A stretch of DNA of 64,000 nt. It comes from Palsa-504 sp963819785. GTDB lineage: Bacteria > Actinomycetota > Actinomycetes > Streptosporangiales > Streptosporangiaceae. This document shows, piece by piece, positions 51,179 to 59,791 of this stretch. The stretch covers positions 310,001 to 374,000 of the forward strand of contig CAWFXW010000024.1 of assembly GCA_963819785.1 (NCBI GenBank), written 5' to 3'. Under the pieces are notes generated by a model that made no database searches, was not told the DNA's origin, and was given only the letters and a program-made list of their open reading frames with translations. The translations under genes were made by a program, and so were the position numbers. Position 1 is the first letter of the stretch. The number at the start of each line of letters is the position of its first letter.

Positions 51179-51850
51179 GCCGTGGGTCGCCCGCTGGCGG
51201 CCCAGCTCATGGTGGTCGCCAAGGAGCCCGTGCCCGGCCGGGTCAAGACCCGGCTCACCCCGGCCTACACCCCGGCCGAGGCGGCCGGGCTCGCCGAGGC
51301 CGCCCTGGCCGACACCCTGGCCGCGGTCGCGTCGGTGAGCGTCACCCGGCGGATCCTCGCCCTGGCCGGCGACCCGGGCCCCTGGCTGCCGCCCGGCTTC
51401 GACGTCATCGCCCAGCGCGGCGCCGGCCTCGACGAGCGCCTGGCCTGGGCCCTGGCCGACGCGCTGGTTACCAGCCCGGACCCGCTGGTGTTCATCGGCA
51501 TGGACACCCCGCAGGTGACGCCCGCCCTGCTGGCCGAAGCGGTCGGGCCGCTCGTCGACGGGACCGCGGACGCCACCTTCGGCATGGCCGAGGACGGCGG
51601 CTTCTGGCTGCTCGGCCTGCGCGAGATCGATCCGGCCCTGGTGCTCGGCGTGCCCATGTCACGCGCGGACACCGGGGCGCTGCAACTGGCCAGGCTGCAC
51701 CATGCCGGGCTACGGGTCGCGATGCTGCCCGAACTGGCCGACGCCGACACCGCCGAGGAGGCCGAGCGGATCGCCGCCGCCGCGCCCGGCTCCCGCTTCG
51801 CGGCCCGCGTGCGGGCGCTCGGCCCCAGGACTATTCTCACGGCCAGGTAG
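51089..51850 (+). CDS. DUF2064 / CofC-like nucleotidyltransferase-fold protein
   Basis: A 253-residue protein. After 31 repeat-encoded residues, the domain begins LMVVAKEPVPGRVKTRLTPA, then FIGMDTPQVTPALLAEAV and TFGMAEDGGFWLLGLRE, ending with the family's ADTGALQLARLHHAGL. These mark the TIGR04282/DUF2064 family, often paired with GT2 glycosyltransferases as here. The enzymatic role is unproven. The true start could be at any of the repeats. Confidence 0.83.
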   Translation: MPDSPRSDNPMPDSPRSDNPVPDSPRSDNPAVGRPLAAQLMVVAKEPVPGRVKTRLTPAYTPAEAAGLAEAALADTLAAVASVSVTRRILALAGDPGPWLPPGFDVIAQRGAGLDERLAWALADALVTSPDPLVFIGMDTPQVTPALLAEAVGPLVDGTADATFGMAEDGGFWLLGLREIDPALVLGVPMSRADTGALQLARLHHAGLRVAMLPELADADTAEEAERIAAAAPGSRFAARVRALGPRTILTAR

Positions 51851-51900
51851 CAGGCCTTTTCGGCCGCTTAGGACACCGCTAGTAGCTGAGAGTGGTTAAA

Positions 51901-51914
51901 TACAACTGGTTGTA
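51901..51914. promoter_or_regulatory. Interrupted palindrome upstream of cspA
   Basis: TACAAC-TG-GTTGTA lies 162 bp before the cspA start, near the expected promoter of its long leader. Possibly a repressor site. Confidence 0.35.
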
Positions 51915-52026
51915 CGAAGTTCGTGAACGTGTCACAGCGCCTGCGAAGTTCTGACCGCGGGCGTCCTGTGTTCCCGAACGCCCGCCCGTTAGCGGCTGTC
52001 CGCATGGGCAGTGGTCACACCAACCC

Positions 52027-52050
52027 GGGAGAACACGCCCGTGTGCTCCC
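52027..52050 (+). promoter_or_regulatory. Stem-loop in the cspA leader
   Basis: An 11-bp stem with one mismatch (52027-52037 with 52040-52050) closes a tiny loop, 13 nt before the AGGAG site of cspA. Long structured leaders control cold-shock mRNA translation in other bacteria. A role here is inferred. Confidence 0.5.
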
Positions 52051-52075
52051 GAAATCGTCACAGTAGGAGAAGTAC

Positions 52076-52279
52076 ATGCCTCAGGGCACCGTGAAGTGGT
52101 TCAACTCGGACAAGGGCTATGGTTTCATCGCCCCCGACGACGGCTCGGCCGACGTCTTCGTCCACCACTCCACCATCAAGATGGACGGGTTCCGCGCCCT
52201 TCAGGAGAACCAGCGGGTCGAGTACACCGCTGGCCGCGGTCCCAAGGGTCCGCAGGCGGAAGAGGTTCACCCGATCTAA
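52076..52279 (+). CDS. cspA: Cold-shock protein, CspA family
   Basis: A 67-residue single OB-fold protein that melts RNA structure. RNP1 is KGYGFIAP and RNP2 is VFVHHSTI, with GTVKWFNSDKGYGFI at the start. RBS AGGAG lies 8 nt upstream of the ATG at 52076. About 225 bp of leader separate it from the previous gene. It ends 20 bp before a strong hairpin. Confidence 0.95.
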   Translation: MPQGTVKWFNSDKGYGFIAPDDGSADVFVHHSTIKMDGFRALQENQRVEYTAGRGPKGPQAEEVHPI

Positions 52280-52298
52280 CACGTCACGATCGCAGGAA

Positions 52299-52334
52299 AC
52301 TGCGGGGGCGGTCCGTCCGGACCGCCCCCGCAGT
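52299..52334. terminator. Bidirectional hairpin terminator
   Basis: A perfect 16-bp stem (52299-52314 with 52319-52334) and a GTCC loop lie between convergent cspA and the L,D-transpeptidase gene. The same loop occurs in the hairpin at 7762. Confidence 0.85.
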
Positions 52335-52347
52335 GTCGTATCCGGGC

Positions 52348-53601
52348 TCAGGCCACCGGGCCGGTGACCGTGACCAGGCTGCCGTAGGCGAGGTAGCCGT
52401 ACGCCTTCTTGGCCGCGTCCCAGGGCAGTTCGACGCAGCCCAGGCTCTGGTAGGACCCGTAGCTGTACCGGCTGAACTGATGCACCGCGTCGCCGCCGTT
52501 GAAGTAGTTCGCGTAGTACACCAGGTCGTGGTACTTCGAGCCGTCCGGGTTGATGCCGTCCATGTACGTGGAAACGAACTTCAGGTACACGGGGAAGGTG
52601 CCGTCCACGGTCGGACGGCCCGGGATGCCGGTGTTGACCAGGGTCTTGAGCACGACCTTGCCGTTGTGCCAGACGGTCAGCGTCTCCGGGTAGTGCTGGC
52701 TGGCCAGCGCGTAGGAGTAGCCGTTCGGGTTGTTCTTGCCCTTGGCCACCGCCGTGAGCAGGTTGTGCCACACCGTGCGGCCCGCGCTGCCATCCATGGT
52801 CAGATTGGCGACCGACTCGAAGGCCCGGATCGCGCCCACGTCGAGGATGCTGGCCGAGCCGGCCTTCCACTGGCTGGTCAGGTTCGACGGGTAGCTGCCG
52901 TTCCAGCTGAACGTCCCGGCGGGTGCCCGGTACGCGGCCGACAGCTCGGCGTTGGCGTTGGCCGGGCTGATGACCGTCTTGGACTTCGGCGTCCAGGTGA
53001 ACGGCAGGTAGCCGAGCTGGCTGAGCACCTGCTGCAGGCGCAGGGTGCTGAACGAGCCGGTGGTCCAGGTCACGGTCGACCCCGAGGCCAGTAGCCCGCC
53101 CGAACCCACGCTGGCCCCGTCAACCGAGACCATCCCGCTCTCGCCGCCGGGGATCTTCAGCGTCACCTTGGTGTTCTCGAAGAAGCCCACCGCGGGGGTG
53201 AAGACCGCGGTGTCGCCCTCCACCTGCCAGTTGCCGGTGATGTGCGGCGAAAGCTGGGGCATCGGGGTGTTAGCGGCAAGCGGGGCGGAGAACTGCACCT
53301 TGATCGGGGCCGCGCCGTTGACGCCCTTGGCGCCCGCGGCCGGCGTGACCGACAGCATGTTGAGCGGGACAGCCGGAGCGTCCTGCTTGGCCGCGGCCGC
53401 GGCCTGGGCGGGCGTCACCGGGGCGGCGTGGCTCCCCGGCGAGTCAAAGGCAACCACCGCGACCCCCGCGGCCAGCACCATCGCCGCGCTGGCGGCGGTC
53501 AGGGCCAGCCCCCGGCGTCCCTTCAATCCTGTCTTAGCGGCAACAGTCCCGTCAGCGTCCAGCCCTGGCTGGCGTTTGCGGAACCATCCGGATCGCGACA
53601 C
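52348..53601 (-). CDS. L,D-transpeptidase with Ig-like N-terminal domain, variant active-site motif
   Basis: A 417-residue exported enzyme. The TM/signal anchor is at residues 31-52. Ig-like domains are near 85-185 (VTPAAGAKGVNGAAPIKVQF), with a peptidoglycan-binding-like stretch (LRLQQVLSQLGYLPFTWTP) near 195. The YkuD catalytic domain is at the end (HQFSRYSYGSYQSLGCVELP). The nucleophile Cys is present, but the usual SHGC reads SLGC, replacing the second conserved His. It would form 3-3 crosslinks in peptidoglycan, if active. Confidence 0.87.
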   Translation of the reverse strand: MSRSGWFRKRQPGLDADGTVAAKTGLKGRRGLALTAASAAMVLAAGVAVVAFDSPGSHAAPVTPAQAAAAAKQDAPAVPLNMLSVTPAAGAKGVNGAAPIKVQFSAPLAANTPMPQLSPHITGNWQVEGDTAVFTPAVGFFENTKVTLKIPGGESGMVSVDGASVGSGGLLASGSTVTWTTGSFSTLRLQQVLSQLGYLPFTWTPKSKTVISPANANAELSAAYRAPAGTFSWNGSYPSNLTSQWKAGSASILDVGAIRAFESVANLTMDGSAGRTVWHNLLTAVAKGKNNPNGYSYALASQHYPETLTVWHNGKVVLKTLVNTGIPGRPTVDGTFPVYLKFVSTYMDGINPDGSKYHDLVYYANYFNGGDAVHQFSRYSYGSYQSLGCVELPWDAAKKAYGYLAYGSLVTVTGPVA

Positions 53602-54733
53602 GGCGCCGTCCCTCCACGAAATTTACAATTAGATAACAAGCAGGAACCCAAAACTTTCGGACCAAGCAAGAACCAAGACAAGACCGGATAACAACTCCTC
53701 CAACACACAGACGCGTATCCACACCAAAAGGTTGCCGGCCGGCAGTTGTCTCCGCCCGGCGAATGACCTGCCCGGCCAGACCCGGGCCGATCTTGCTGTG
53801 CGCGATCAAGCGAATACATGCCGAGCATCGCTCTGGCCAGGGCAGATGCCCGACGGCAGGGGTTGTCCGCGGCAGGAGGCCGAACTGATCATGAGAATAG
53901 CCGCTGCCGCTCCGGCCTGCCCACCCGGCCCGGCGTCAGCGGCCCGGCGCCGGCGGACCGCCGGCGGACCGCCGGCAGCCCGCGCCAGGTCGCGCCGGAC
54001 CGCGCCGGGCCGCGCCCCGCCAAGGCCCGCCGACCACCCCCCAGACGGGCCAGCCTGGCACTCGCGGGCGTCGGCCGGGAATCCCGGCCGGCAATACGCA
54101 GAACGCGCGCATAATCGCATCCGCCGAAGATTCCGGGGCCATCGTAATGGCTTGCTATTTGGCGTCACGACGGCCTTACCGCCCGCGTCAAGAAATGCAC
54201 GGCTGAACATTAATCCGCGCCGTCGGCCCCAGGCCGCCAGCGGCGGAATTGCCGAACCGCCGCCCAGTTGCATCTGGCGCGAAGGCCGGCCCCGCATGGG
54301 CCGGTACGAGACGTCCAGCGGGGGAAGGTCGTCGGCGGGGCCGGGAGCCGTTCTCCCCTCGCCCAGGCCTCTGCTTGCCGCCGCACAGGCTCGTGACCTG
54401 CCCGGGCAGGCTCCCGGCCCACCGACGCCGTAACTCTACCGAAATATCTACCGTTCACTGAGAGAGTCGTAATAATTACCCTCTGCCACCAACGATGCCT
54501 CCTCGCCTCCCGGGCGACGCCGGCCTGTCCTATTACGAAGCGATCTCGATCCGGCCGGCGCACGATCACCTGCGACGTAATAACTTGGCAATGAATTGCC
54601 AAGGTTTGGCGCTGACTTTCGGCTTAGAACCGGACAAAACACGAATCTCCTCGATTTCCTGTAACCACCTTCGGAGCGGGTCTACGGTGATGCACCGGGA
54701 GCGTCACAGCGGACATCCATGGAGGTGGATTGA
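53602..54733. other. 1.1-kb intergenic region
   Basis: No convincing gene. A 233-codon plus frame from 53732 is Arg/Pro/Ala-rich and looks like GC-bias noise. The last 300 bp are AT-richer and contain a palindrome (54585-54602) and GGGTCTA near 54678. They are the likely control region of the secreted-protein gene at 54734. Confidence 0.5.
54585..54602. promoter_or_regulatory. 18-bp palindrome upstream of the secreted-protein gene
   Basis: TTGGCAAT-GA-ATTGCCAA is a perfect inverted repeat about 130 bp before the ATG at 54734. It stands out in otherwise GC-rich DNA and is operator-like. Confidence 0.5.
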
Positions 54734-56458
54734 ATGCTCAGCGGGCATCGGTCCGCATGGCGCCGTCGCGGTAGGAGCAGTCGTGCGGCGCGCATTGCGG
54801 TACCTCTCGCCATTCCGATGGCGTTGGGGCTGACCCTCGGGATTATCCTCGCGGTCTCGGGAGGTCCCGTTACGACCATCAACCAGTCGGCGACTGGCGC
54901 GTGCGCCTCGCCCTCGGCGAGCGCCGCGAATGCGGCGAGTGCCGCGAGCCCGGCGGTCTCCGGCAGCCCCGCGGCCGCCGCGAGCGCGTCGGCCGCGCCC
55001 TGCCCGACGGCGAGCGCGAGCGCGGGTACGGCGGCCGCCGCGGCGGTTCCCGCCGCGTCCAGCTTCGCCACCGGCCGGACGGCGTTCTTCCAGCTCGGCG
55101 ACCTGGCGACCAACCCGGTCGACGGTACCGGCGCGGCGATCAACCTGAACCAGAACGCCGATCAGGCGGCCGCGTCGCTGAACTGCACCCTCACGGTGCC
55201 GAACAACCCGCTCAGCGCCCAGGGCCTGGCCACCCCGTGGCAGCTCGGTGACGGCTGCTCGGAGGCGACCGGCACGGAACAGGCGTTCGTCGAGGCGACC
55301 ATCCTGTCCCCGAACGGGCAGCTGCAGGTGTACAGCCCGCTGGTCATCAACGCGGGCACCACCGCGGCCGCCGCGCCGGTCGCACCCAAGATCGCCCGCG
55401 GGTCGCAGGTCATCATCGACGTCGGCTTCAACGGCACCAACCTGCTGCTCGAGGGCCGCGGGGCCCGGCAGGGCAACTGCGTCGACGCGCTCGGCCAGTC
55501 GGTCATCGGCCAGGTCTCGGCCTGCAACGCGGTGAACTTCTACCGGCTCGCCAACTTCGAGATCGGGACCGGCCGGCTGCAGATCCCCGCCCGCGGCACG
55601 GCGAACGACGGGCAAGCGTGCATGACCGTGCGTGACTTCGCCATGGTCGACCAGGACCAGAGCGACAACGTGGTCACCTCGTACCTGATGAACGCCAACG
55701 GCCAGTTCGCGCAGAACACGGCGGCCAACGCCGCCGCCATGACCGGGGCCACCACCCTGGTCAACGGCAGCGACGACAAGCTGCTGGCCGCGTTCCTCGA
55801 CCCGGCCACCGGCTGCACCCCGTTCACCGCGCCGGATATCACGGACCCGGCCGGGAGTTCGGCCTCGCAGGCGCTGAACGAGCTCAGCGCCCTGGTCAAC
55901 CAGAAGGGCGTTATCGCGGTCGTCCCGACGAACGACGAGATGACCCTGGTCGGCGGCAATTACAGCGTCGCCAAGACCAACGTGTACCGGTCGCTGGTGG
56001 ATCAGCCGCTGCTGCCCGCCAACACCGACCCCGCGGCGGTCGCGATGGCCTACTGCCAGAACATGTCGAACATCGCGCCGGCCCGCAGCCAGCTGGACAT
56101 GACCCGCGAGGCCGGCACCGGCTCACCGGTCCCGGCCGTGGGCAACAACCTGGCCACGTTCATCGGCGGTCGGCTGGCCATGTCCTTCGCCAACCTGGGC
56201 TGCAACAACTTCGGCCTGACCAACCCGGTGGCCGTCACGGTGGACGGCAACCAGGTGGCGACCGCGGTGGCCTACAACCTGGCCCAGCAGAAGGCCGTGG
56301 CCGCGGCGGCGGCCGGAGCGTCGGCCTCGGCTTCGGCCGGCACCGGCGGTAATGGCGGCACCGGCACCACGGCGGGTGGCGGCAACGGCGGCGTGACGGG
56401 TCCCCCGTCCAAGCATCACCGCCACGGTCACCGGTATCAGAACCCGTCAGGAGAGTAG
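54734..56458 (+). CDS. Secreted/anchored protein of unknown function, paralogue A
   Basis: A 574-residue protein with a TM anchor or signal at residues 20-43 (AVPLAIPMALGLTLGIILAV). A low-complexity Ala/Ser linker spans to about 105. A 430-residue extracytoplasmic region with conserved Cys pairs follows (LNCTLTVPNNPLSAQGLATP, ARQGNCVDALGQSVIGQVS, DQDQSDNVVTSYLMNANGQF), and a Gly/Thr tail ends in a His/Lys-rich stretch. No domain is recognised. The start follows GGAGGTGG. A paralogue lies at 58091; a thiolase gene separates them. Confidence 0.75.
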   Translation: MLSGHRSAWRRRGRSSRAARIAVPLAIPMALGLTLGIILAVSGGPVTTINQSATGACASPSASAANAASAASPAVSGSPAAAASASAAPCPTASASAGTAAAAAVPAASSFATGRTAFFQLGDLATNPVDGTGAAINLNQNADQAAASLNCTLTVPNNPLSAQGLATPWQLGDGCSEATGTEQAFVEATILSPNGQLQVYSPLVINAGTTAAAAPVAPKIARGSQVIIDVGFNGTNLLLEGRGARQGNCVDALGQSVIGQVSACNAVNFYRLANFEIGTGRLQIPARGTANDGQACMTVRDFAMVDQDQSDNVVTSYLMNANGQFAQNTAANAAAMTGATTLVNGSDDKLLAAFLDPATGCTPFTAPDITDPAGSSASQALNELSALVNQKGVIAVVPTNDEMTLVGGNYSVAKTNVYRSLVDQPLLPANTDPAAVAMAYCQNMSNIAPARSQLDMTREAGTGSPVPAVGNNLATFIGGRLAMSFANLGCNNFGLTNPVAVTVDGNQVATAVAYNLAQQKAVAAAAAGASASASAGTGGNGGTGTTAGGGNGGVTGPPSKHHRHGHRYQNPSGE

Positions 56459-56505
56459 GAACGCGAGCTGACGCTCCCGCTAGCAGCACCCGCTAGCACC
56501 ACCCG

Positions 56506-56539
56506 CGAGGTGGCCCCGGAGTTCTCCGGGGCCACCTCG
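56506..56539. terminator. Hairpin terminator
   Basis: A perfect 16-bp stem (56506-56521 with 56524-56539) separated by TT, about 50 bp after the secreted-protein gene and before the thiolase start. Confidence 0.8.
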
Positions 56540-56576
56540 CTTATCGTGGACGTAAGGGAAATAGCCGGAGGTCAGG

Positions 56577-57761
56577 GTGAACTCAGTCTTCGTCGTCGAC
56601 GCGTGCCGCACGCCGATCGGGAAGGTCAAGGGCGCGCTGGCCCAGGTCCGTCCCGACCACCTGGCCGCCGACGTGATCAAGGCCCTGACCGGGCGTAACC
56701 CGGCGCTGGACGTGGCCGCCATCGACGACGTCTACTGGGGTGCCGCGAACCAGGCCGGCGAGGACAACCGGAACGTGGCCCGGATGGCGGTGCTGCTGGC
56801 CGGGCTGCCGGCGGAGATCCCCGGCGCCACGGTCAACCGGCTGTGCGGGTCCGGGATGGAGGCGGTCAGCGACGCGGCCCGGGCCATCGCGGCCGGCGAG
56901 GCGGACATCTGCCTGGCGGGCGGGTCGGAGTCGATGACCCGCGCCCCGTTCGTGGTGGCGCGCTCCGCGGATCCCTTCCCGCGCGCCCTGGACCTGGCCG
57001 ACACCCGGCTCGGCTGGCGGCTGGTGAGCCCGCGGATGCAGGAGCTGTACCCGCCGATCACGCTGGGGGAGACCGCGGAGAACGTGGCGGCCAAGTACGG
57101 CATCACCCGGGACCGCCAGGACGAGTGGGCCCTGCGCAGTCACCGGCTGGCCGCCGACGCCCGCGACGCCGGACGGTTCGACGCCGAGATCGTCGAGATT
57201 TCTACCGAACGGGCCGTGGTTCGTCACGACGAGGGCATCAACGCCAGCCTCACCGCCGAGGAACTGGCCGCCAAGAAGCCCGCGTTCCGCAAGGGCGGCA
57301 CGGTGACCGGCGGCAACTCCTCGCCGCTGAACGACGGCGCGGCCGTGCTCCTGCTGATGTCGGAAGACGCCGTGCGCCGGGCCGGGGTGACCCCGCTGGC
57401 CCGCTACGCCGGCTCCGCGGCGGCCGGCGTGCACCCGGACTACATGGGGATCGGCCCGGTGCCCGCCATGCACAAGGCGCTCGGCCGGGCCGGCTGGCGG
57501 CTGGACGACGTGGGCCTGCTCGAGGTCAACGAGGCGTTCGCGGCCCAGTCGGTGGCCGTGGTAGACGAGCTCAAGGCCGACCCCGCCCTGGTCAACGTCA
57601 ACGGCGGCGCGATCGCCATCGGCCACCCGCTCGGCTGCTCCGGGGCCCGGATCCTCACCACGTTGCTGCACGAGATGCGGCGGCGCGGTACCGCCCGAGG
57701 AGCCGCCACCATGTGCATCGGCGTCGGCCAGGGCATCGCCTCCCTCTGGGAAGCCGCCTGA
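56577..57761 (+). CDS. Acetyl-CoA acyltransferase (thiolase), beta-ketoadipyl-type
   Basis: A 394-residue thiolase. Acylated Cys in TVNRLCGSGMEAVSDA; other catalytic motifs are NEAFAAQSVAVV, GGAIAIGHPLGCSGAR and the last Cys in CIGVGQGIASLWEA. The opening MNSVFVVDACRTPIGKVKGA and VRPDHLAADVI resemble PcaF/PaaJ enzymes, which cleave 3-oxoadipyl-CoA. The start is a GTG at 56577 with GGAGGT upstream. It could act after PaaK in phenylacetate breakdown, or in beta-oxidation. Confidence 0.92.
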   Translation: MNSVFVVDACRTPIGKVKGALAQVRPDHLAADVIKALTGRNPALDVAAIDDVYWGAANQAGEDNRNVARMAVLLAGLPAEIPGATVNRLCGSGMEAVSDAARAIAAGEADICLAGGSESMTRAPFVVARSADPFPRALDLADTRLGWRLVSPRMQELYPPITLGETAENVAAKYGITRDRQDEWALRSHRLAADARDAGRFDAEIVEISTERAVVRHDEGINASLTAEELAAKKPAFRKGGTVTGGNSSPLNDGAAVLLLMSEDAVRRAGVTPLARYAGSAAAGVHPDYMGIGPVPAMHKALGRAGWRLDDVGLLEVNEAFAAQSVAVVDELKADPALVNVNGGAIAIGHPLGCSGARILTTLLHEMRRRGTARGAATMCIGVGQGIASLWEAA

Positions 57762-58090
57762 CCTCTGTCCTGGCCCGGATCGCGGCCCTCGCGCGGGGCC
57801 TGTGTGCCACAACCCCCGATCGGGCAAGCCTCCCCGCGCATCGACCTAGGACCTCGGCGTGCGACACTGCCCCAGAGAGCTTCCCTGCAGGTGACAATTT
57901 CCTTACTCCACGCACCGTAATCTGTGGCTTTACCTGTGGCGTAATGATCATGAAAGAAGTCAGGTTTCCGATAAATCCGATTTTATCAACTAAAGGCGGC
58001 AAAAGGACTTTTCTGCTTTTTGCCCGCATCGAGCCGTCCCGGGTCTAGCGTCACCATCCAGATACTCAGTGTGTACGGAGGTGGACCCAC
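57762..58090. other. Intergenic control region of paralogue B
   Basis: About 330 bp. An AT-rich block (57950-58025, with AAAAGG and TTTTTGC runs) precedes GGGTCTAGCGTC at 58041, which matches the GGGTCTA before paralogue A. The RBS GGAGGTGG stands before the ATG at 58091. Confidence 0.45.
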
Positions 58091-59775
58091 ATGCGCACCT
58101 GGAGCGGGAAGACACCGGGGAACGCACGCAGAACGGCAACCGGGAATGCGCGCCGGAGAGCCCGCCGGCGCTGGCCGGCGAGGACGCCGGCGCGGGCGCG
58201 GGCGCGGCTGATCGTGCCGGTGGCCGTCCCGATGGCGCTCGGCCTGACCCTCGGCCTGATCGTGGCCGAGTCGGGCGGCAGCACGACCAGGCTCGCCGCC
58301 GCCCCGGCCGCCGCGAGCGGCACGCCCAGCGCCGGCCCCAGCGGCACGTCCAGCGTCACGTCCAGCGCCAGCCCGAGCGCCGCGCAGGACGGCGCCGCCG
58401 CGCAGGACGGCGCCGCCGCGCAGGACGGCGCCGCCGCGCAGAACATGGACTGCGAGCTTATCGTCCCCGCCCGCCCGCTGACCGCGGCGGGCCTGGCCAC
58501 GCCGTACCAGCTGACCGGACCCGGCGGCCAGGACCCGGCCGCCTCCGGCTGTACCGAGGCCAACCCGGCCCTGCAGGCCTTCGTGCAGGCCACCATCCTG
58601 GACCCGGCCACCGGCCGGCTCGCGGTCTACGAGCCGCTGGTCATCACCGCGGGCACCATCCCGGCCGTCGCCCCGGTCAAGCCGCGGCTGCCGAAGAACG
58701 CCGTGGTCGACATCATGGTCGGCTTCAACGGGAACAACCTCAAGCTGGACGGCGCCCAGCCGGGGTCGCTGTCCGGGGCCAAGTGCGTGAGCGGCCTGGG
58801 CGACTCGCTGTTCGGCCAGGTCTCGTACTGCCACAGCGTCGCGTTCTACGCCGCCGCGGACCGGGACATCGCCAACGGCAAGCTGCGCATCCCGGCCGTC
58901 GGCCGGTCGCCGCTGACCGGGCAGGCGTGCCCGACCTCGCGCAGCTTCCAGATCGCCGACCAGGACCCCAGCGACAACGTGACCAGCAGGTACCTGCTCA
59001 CCGCCACCGGCCGGACCGCCCAGGACAGCACGGCCAACGCCGCATCGCTGGGCACGGGCGCCCAGCCGATCAGCAACGGCAGCGACAACACCCTGCTGGA
59101 CAGCTTCGTCCTGCCCGCGCTCGGCTGCACCGTGTTCACCGCACCCGACCTGTCCGACGCCGGCGGCCGGGCACCTCGCAGACCCTGGACGAACTGTCCG
59201 CGGCGGCCAATCAGCGGGCTCCGGTCGCGCTGGTCCCGGAGAACGACCCGATGACGATGGTCAACGGGGCCGTCAGCCGTCCCAAGACCAACCTGTACCG
59301 GCTGGGCGTCGGTCAGCCGCTGGTCACCGGCGTGTTCAACGAGCCGTTCGGGGATCTGCGGGCCGGCGGCCAGCAGGCCGACACCCCGGCCAACTTCTGC
59401 GCCAACCTGCTCAACATCCAGACCGCCTTCATCGCCGCCAACCAGCAGCGGTTCAGCGCCAGCCCGTCGCCGGTCCCGGCCACCGGCAACAACCTGTTCA
59501 CGTTCCTGGCCGCCCGGCTGAGCGCCTCGTTTACCAACCTCGGCTGCCAGGCCTTCGGCCTGCACGACACGGTTAGCGTGGGCATGGACGCCAACGGGGT
59601 GGCCGTCGCCGCCGCGTTCAGCCTGGCCCGGCAGACCCCCGGTCAGCAGGCCGCGGCAGGGCAACCAGCGCCGACGGCACAGGCGACGCCGGTCCCCGGG
59701 GTCATCCCCACCGCGCTGCCCACCGGGTGGACTCCGTGGACTCCCTGGGGCGACAACGGTGACCCCGGCTACTGA
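58091..59775 (+). pseudogene. Secreted protein of unknown function, paralogue B, one frame break
   Basis: It shares layout and sequence with the gene at 54734: anchor VPVAVPMALGLTLGLIVAES, a linker with a four-fold AAQDG repeat, then DCELIVPARPLTAAGLATPY and DQDPSDNVTSRYLLTATGR. The first frame holds to about 59165 (FTAPDLSDAGG). The next frame continues TSQTLDELSAAANQRAPVAL, then NDPMTMVNGAVSRPKTNLYR, and runs to TGA 59775. The break is in a GGCGGCCGGGC stretch. With one or two bases restored it is about 560 residues. Confidence 0.77.
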
Positions 59776-59791
59776 GAGAGCGGCAGAGAAC

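Noticed and set aside
53732..54433. 233-codon plus frame in the intergenic region
   Set aside because: Arg/Pro/Ala-rich with no domain, no good RBS and a codon pattern unlike neighbours.
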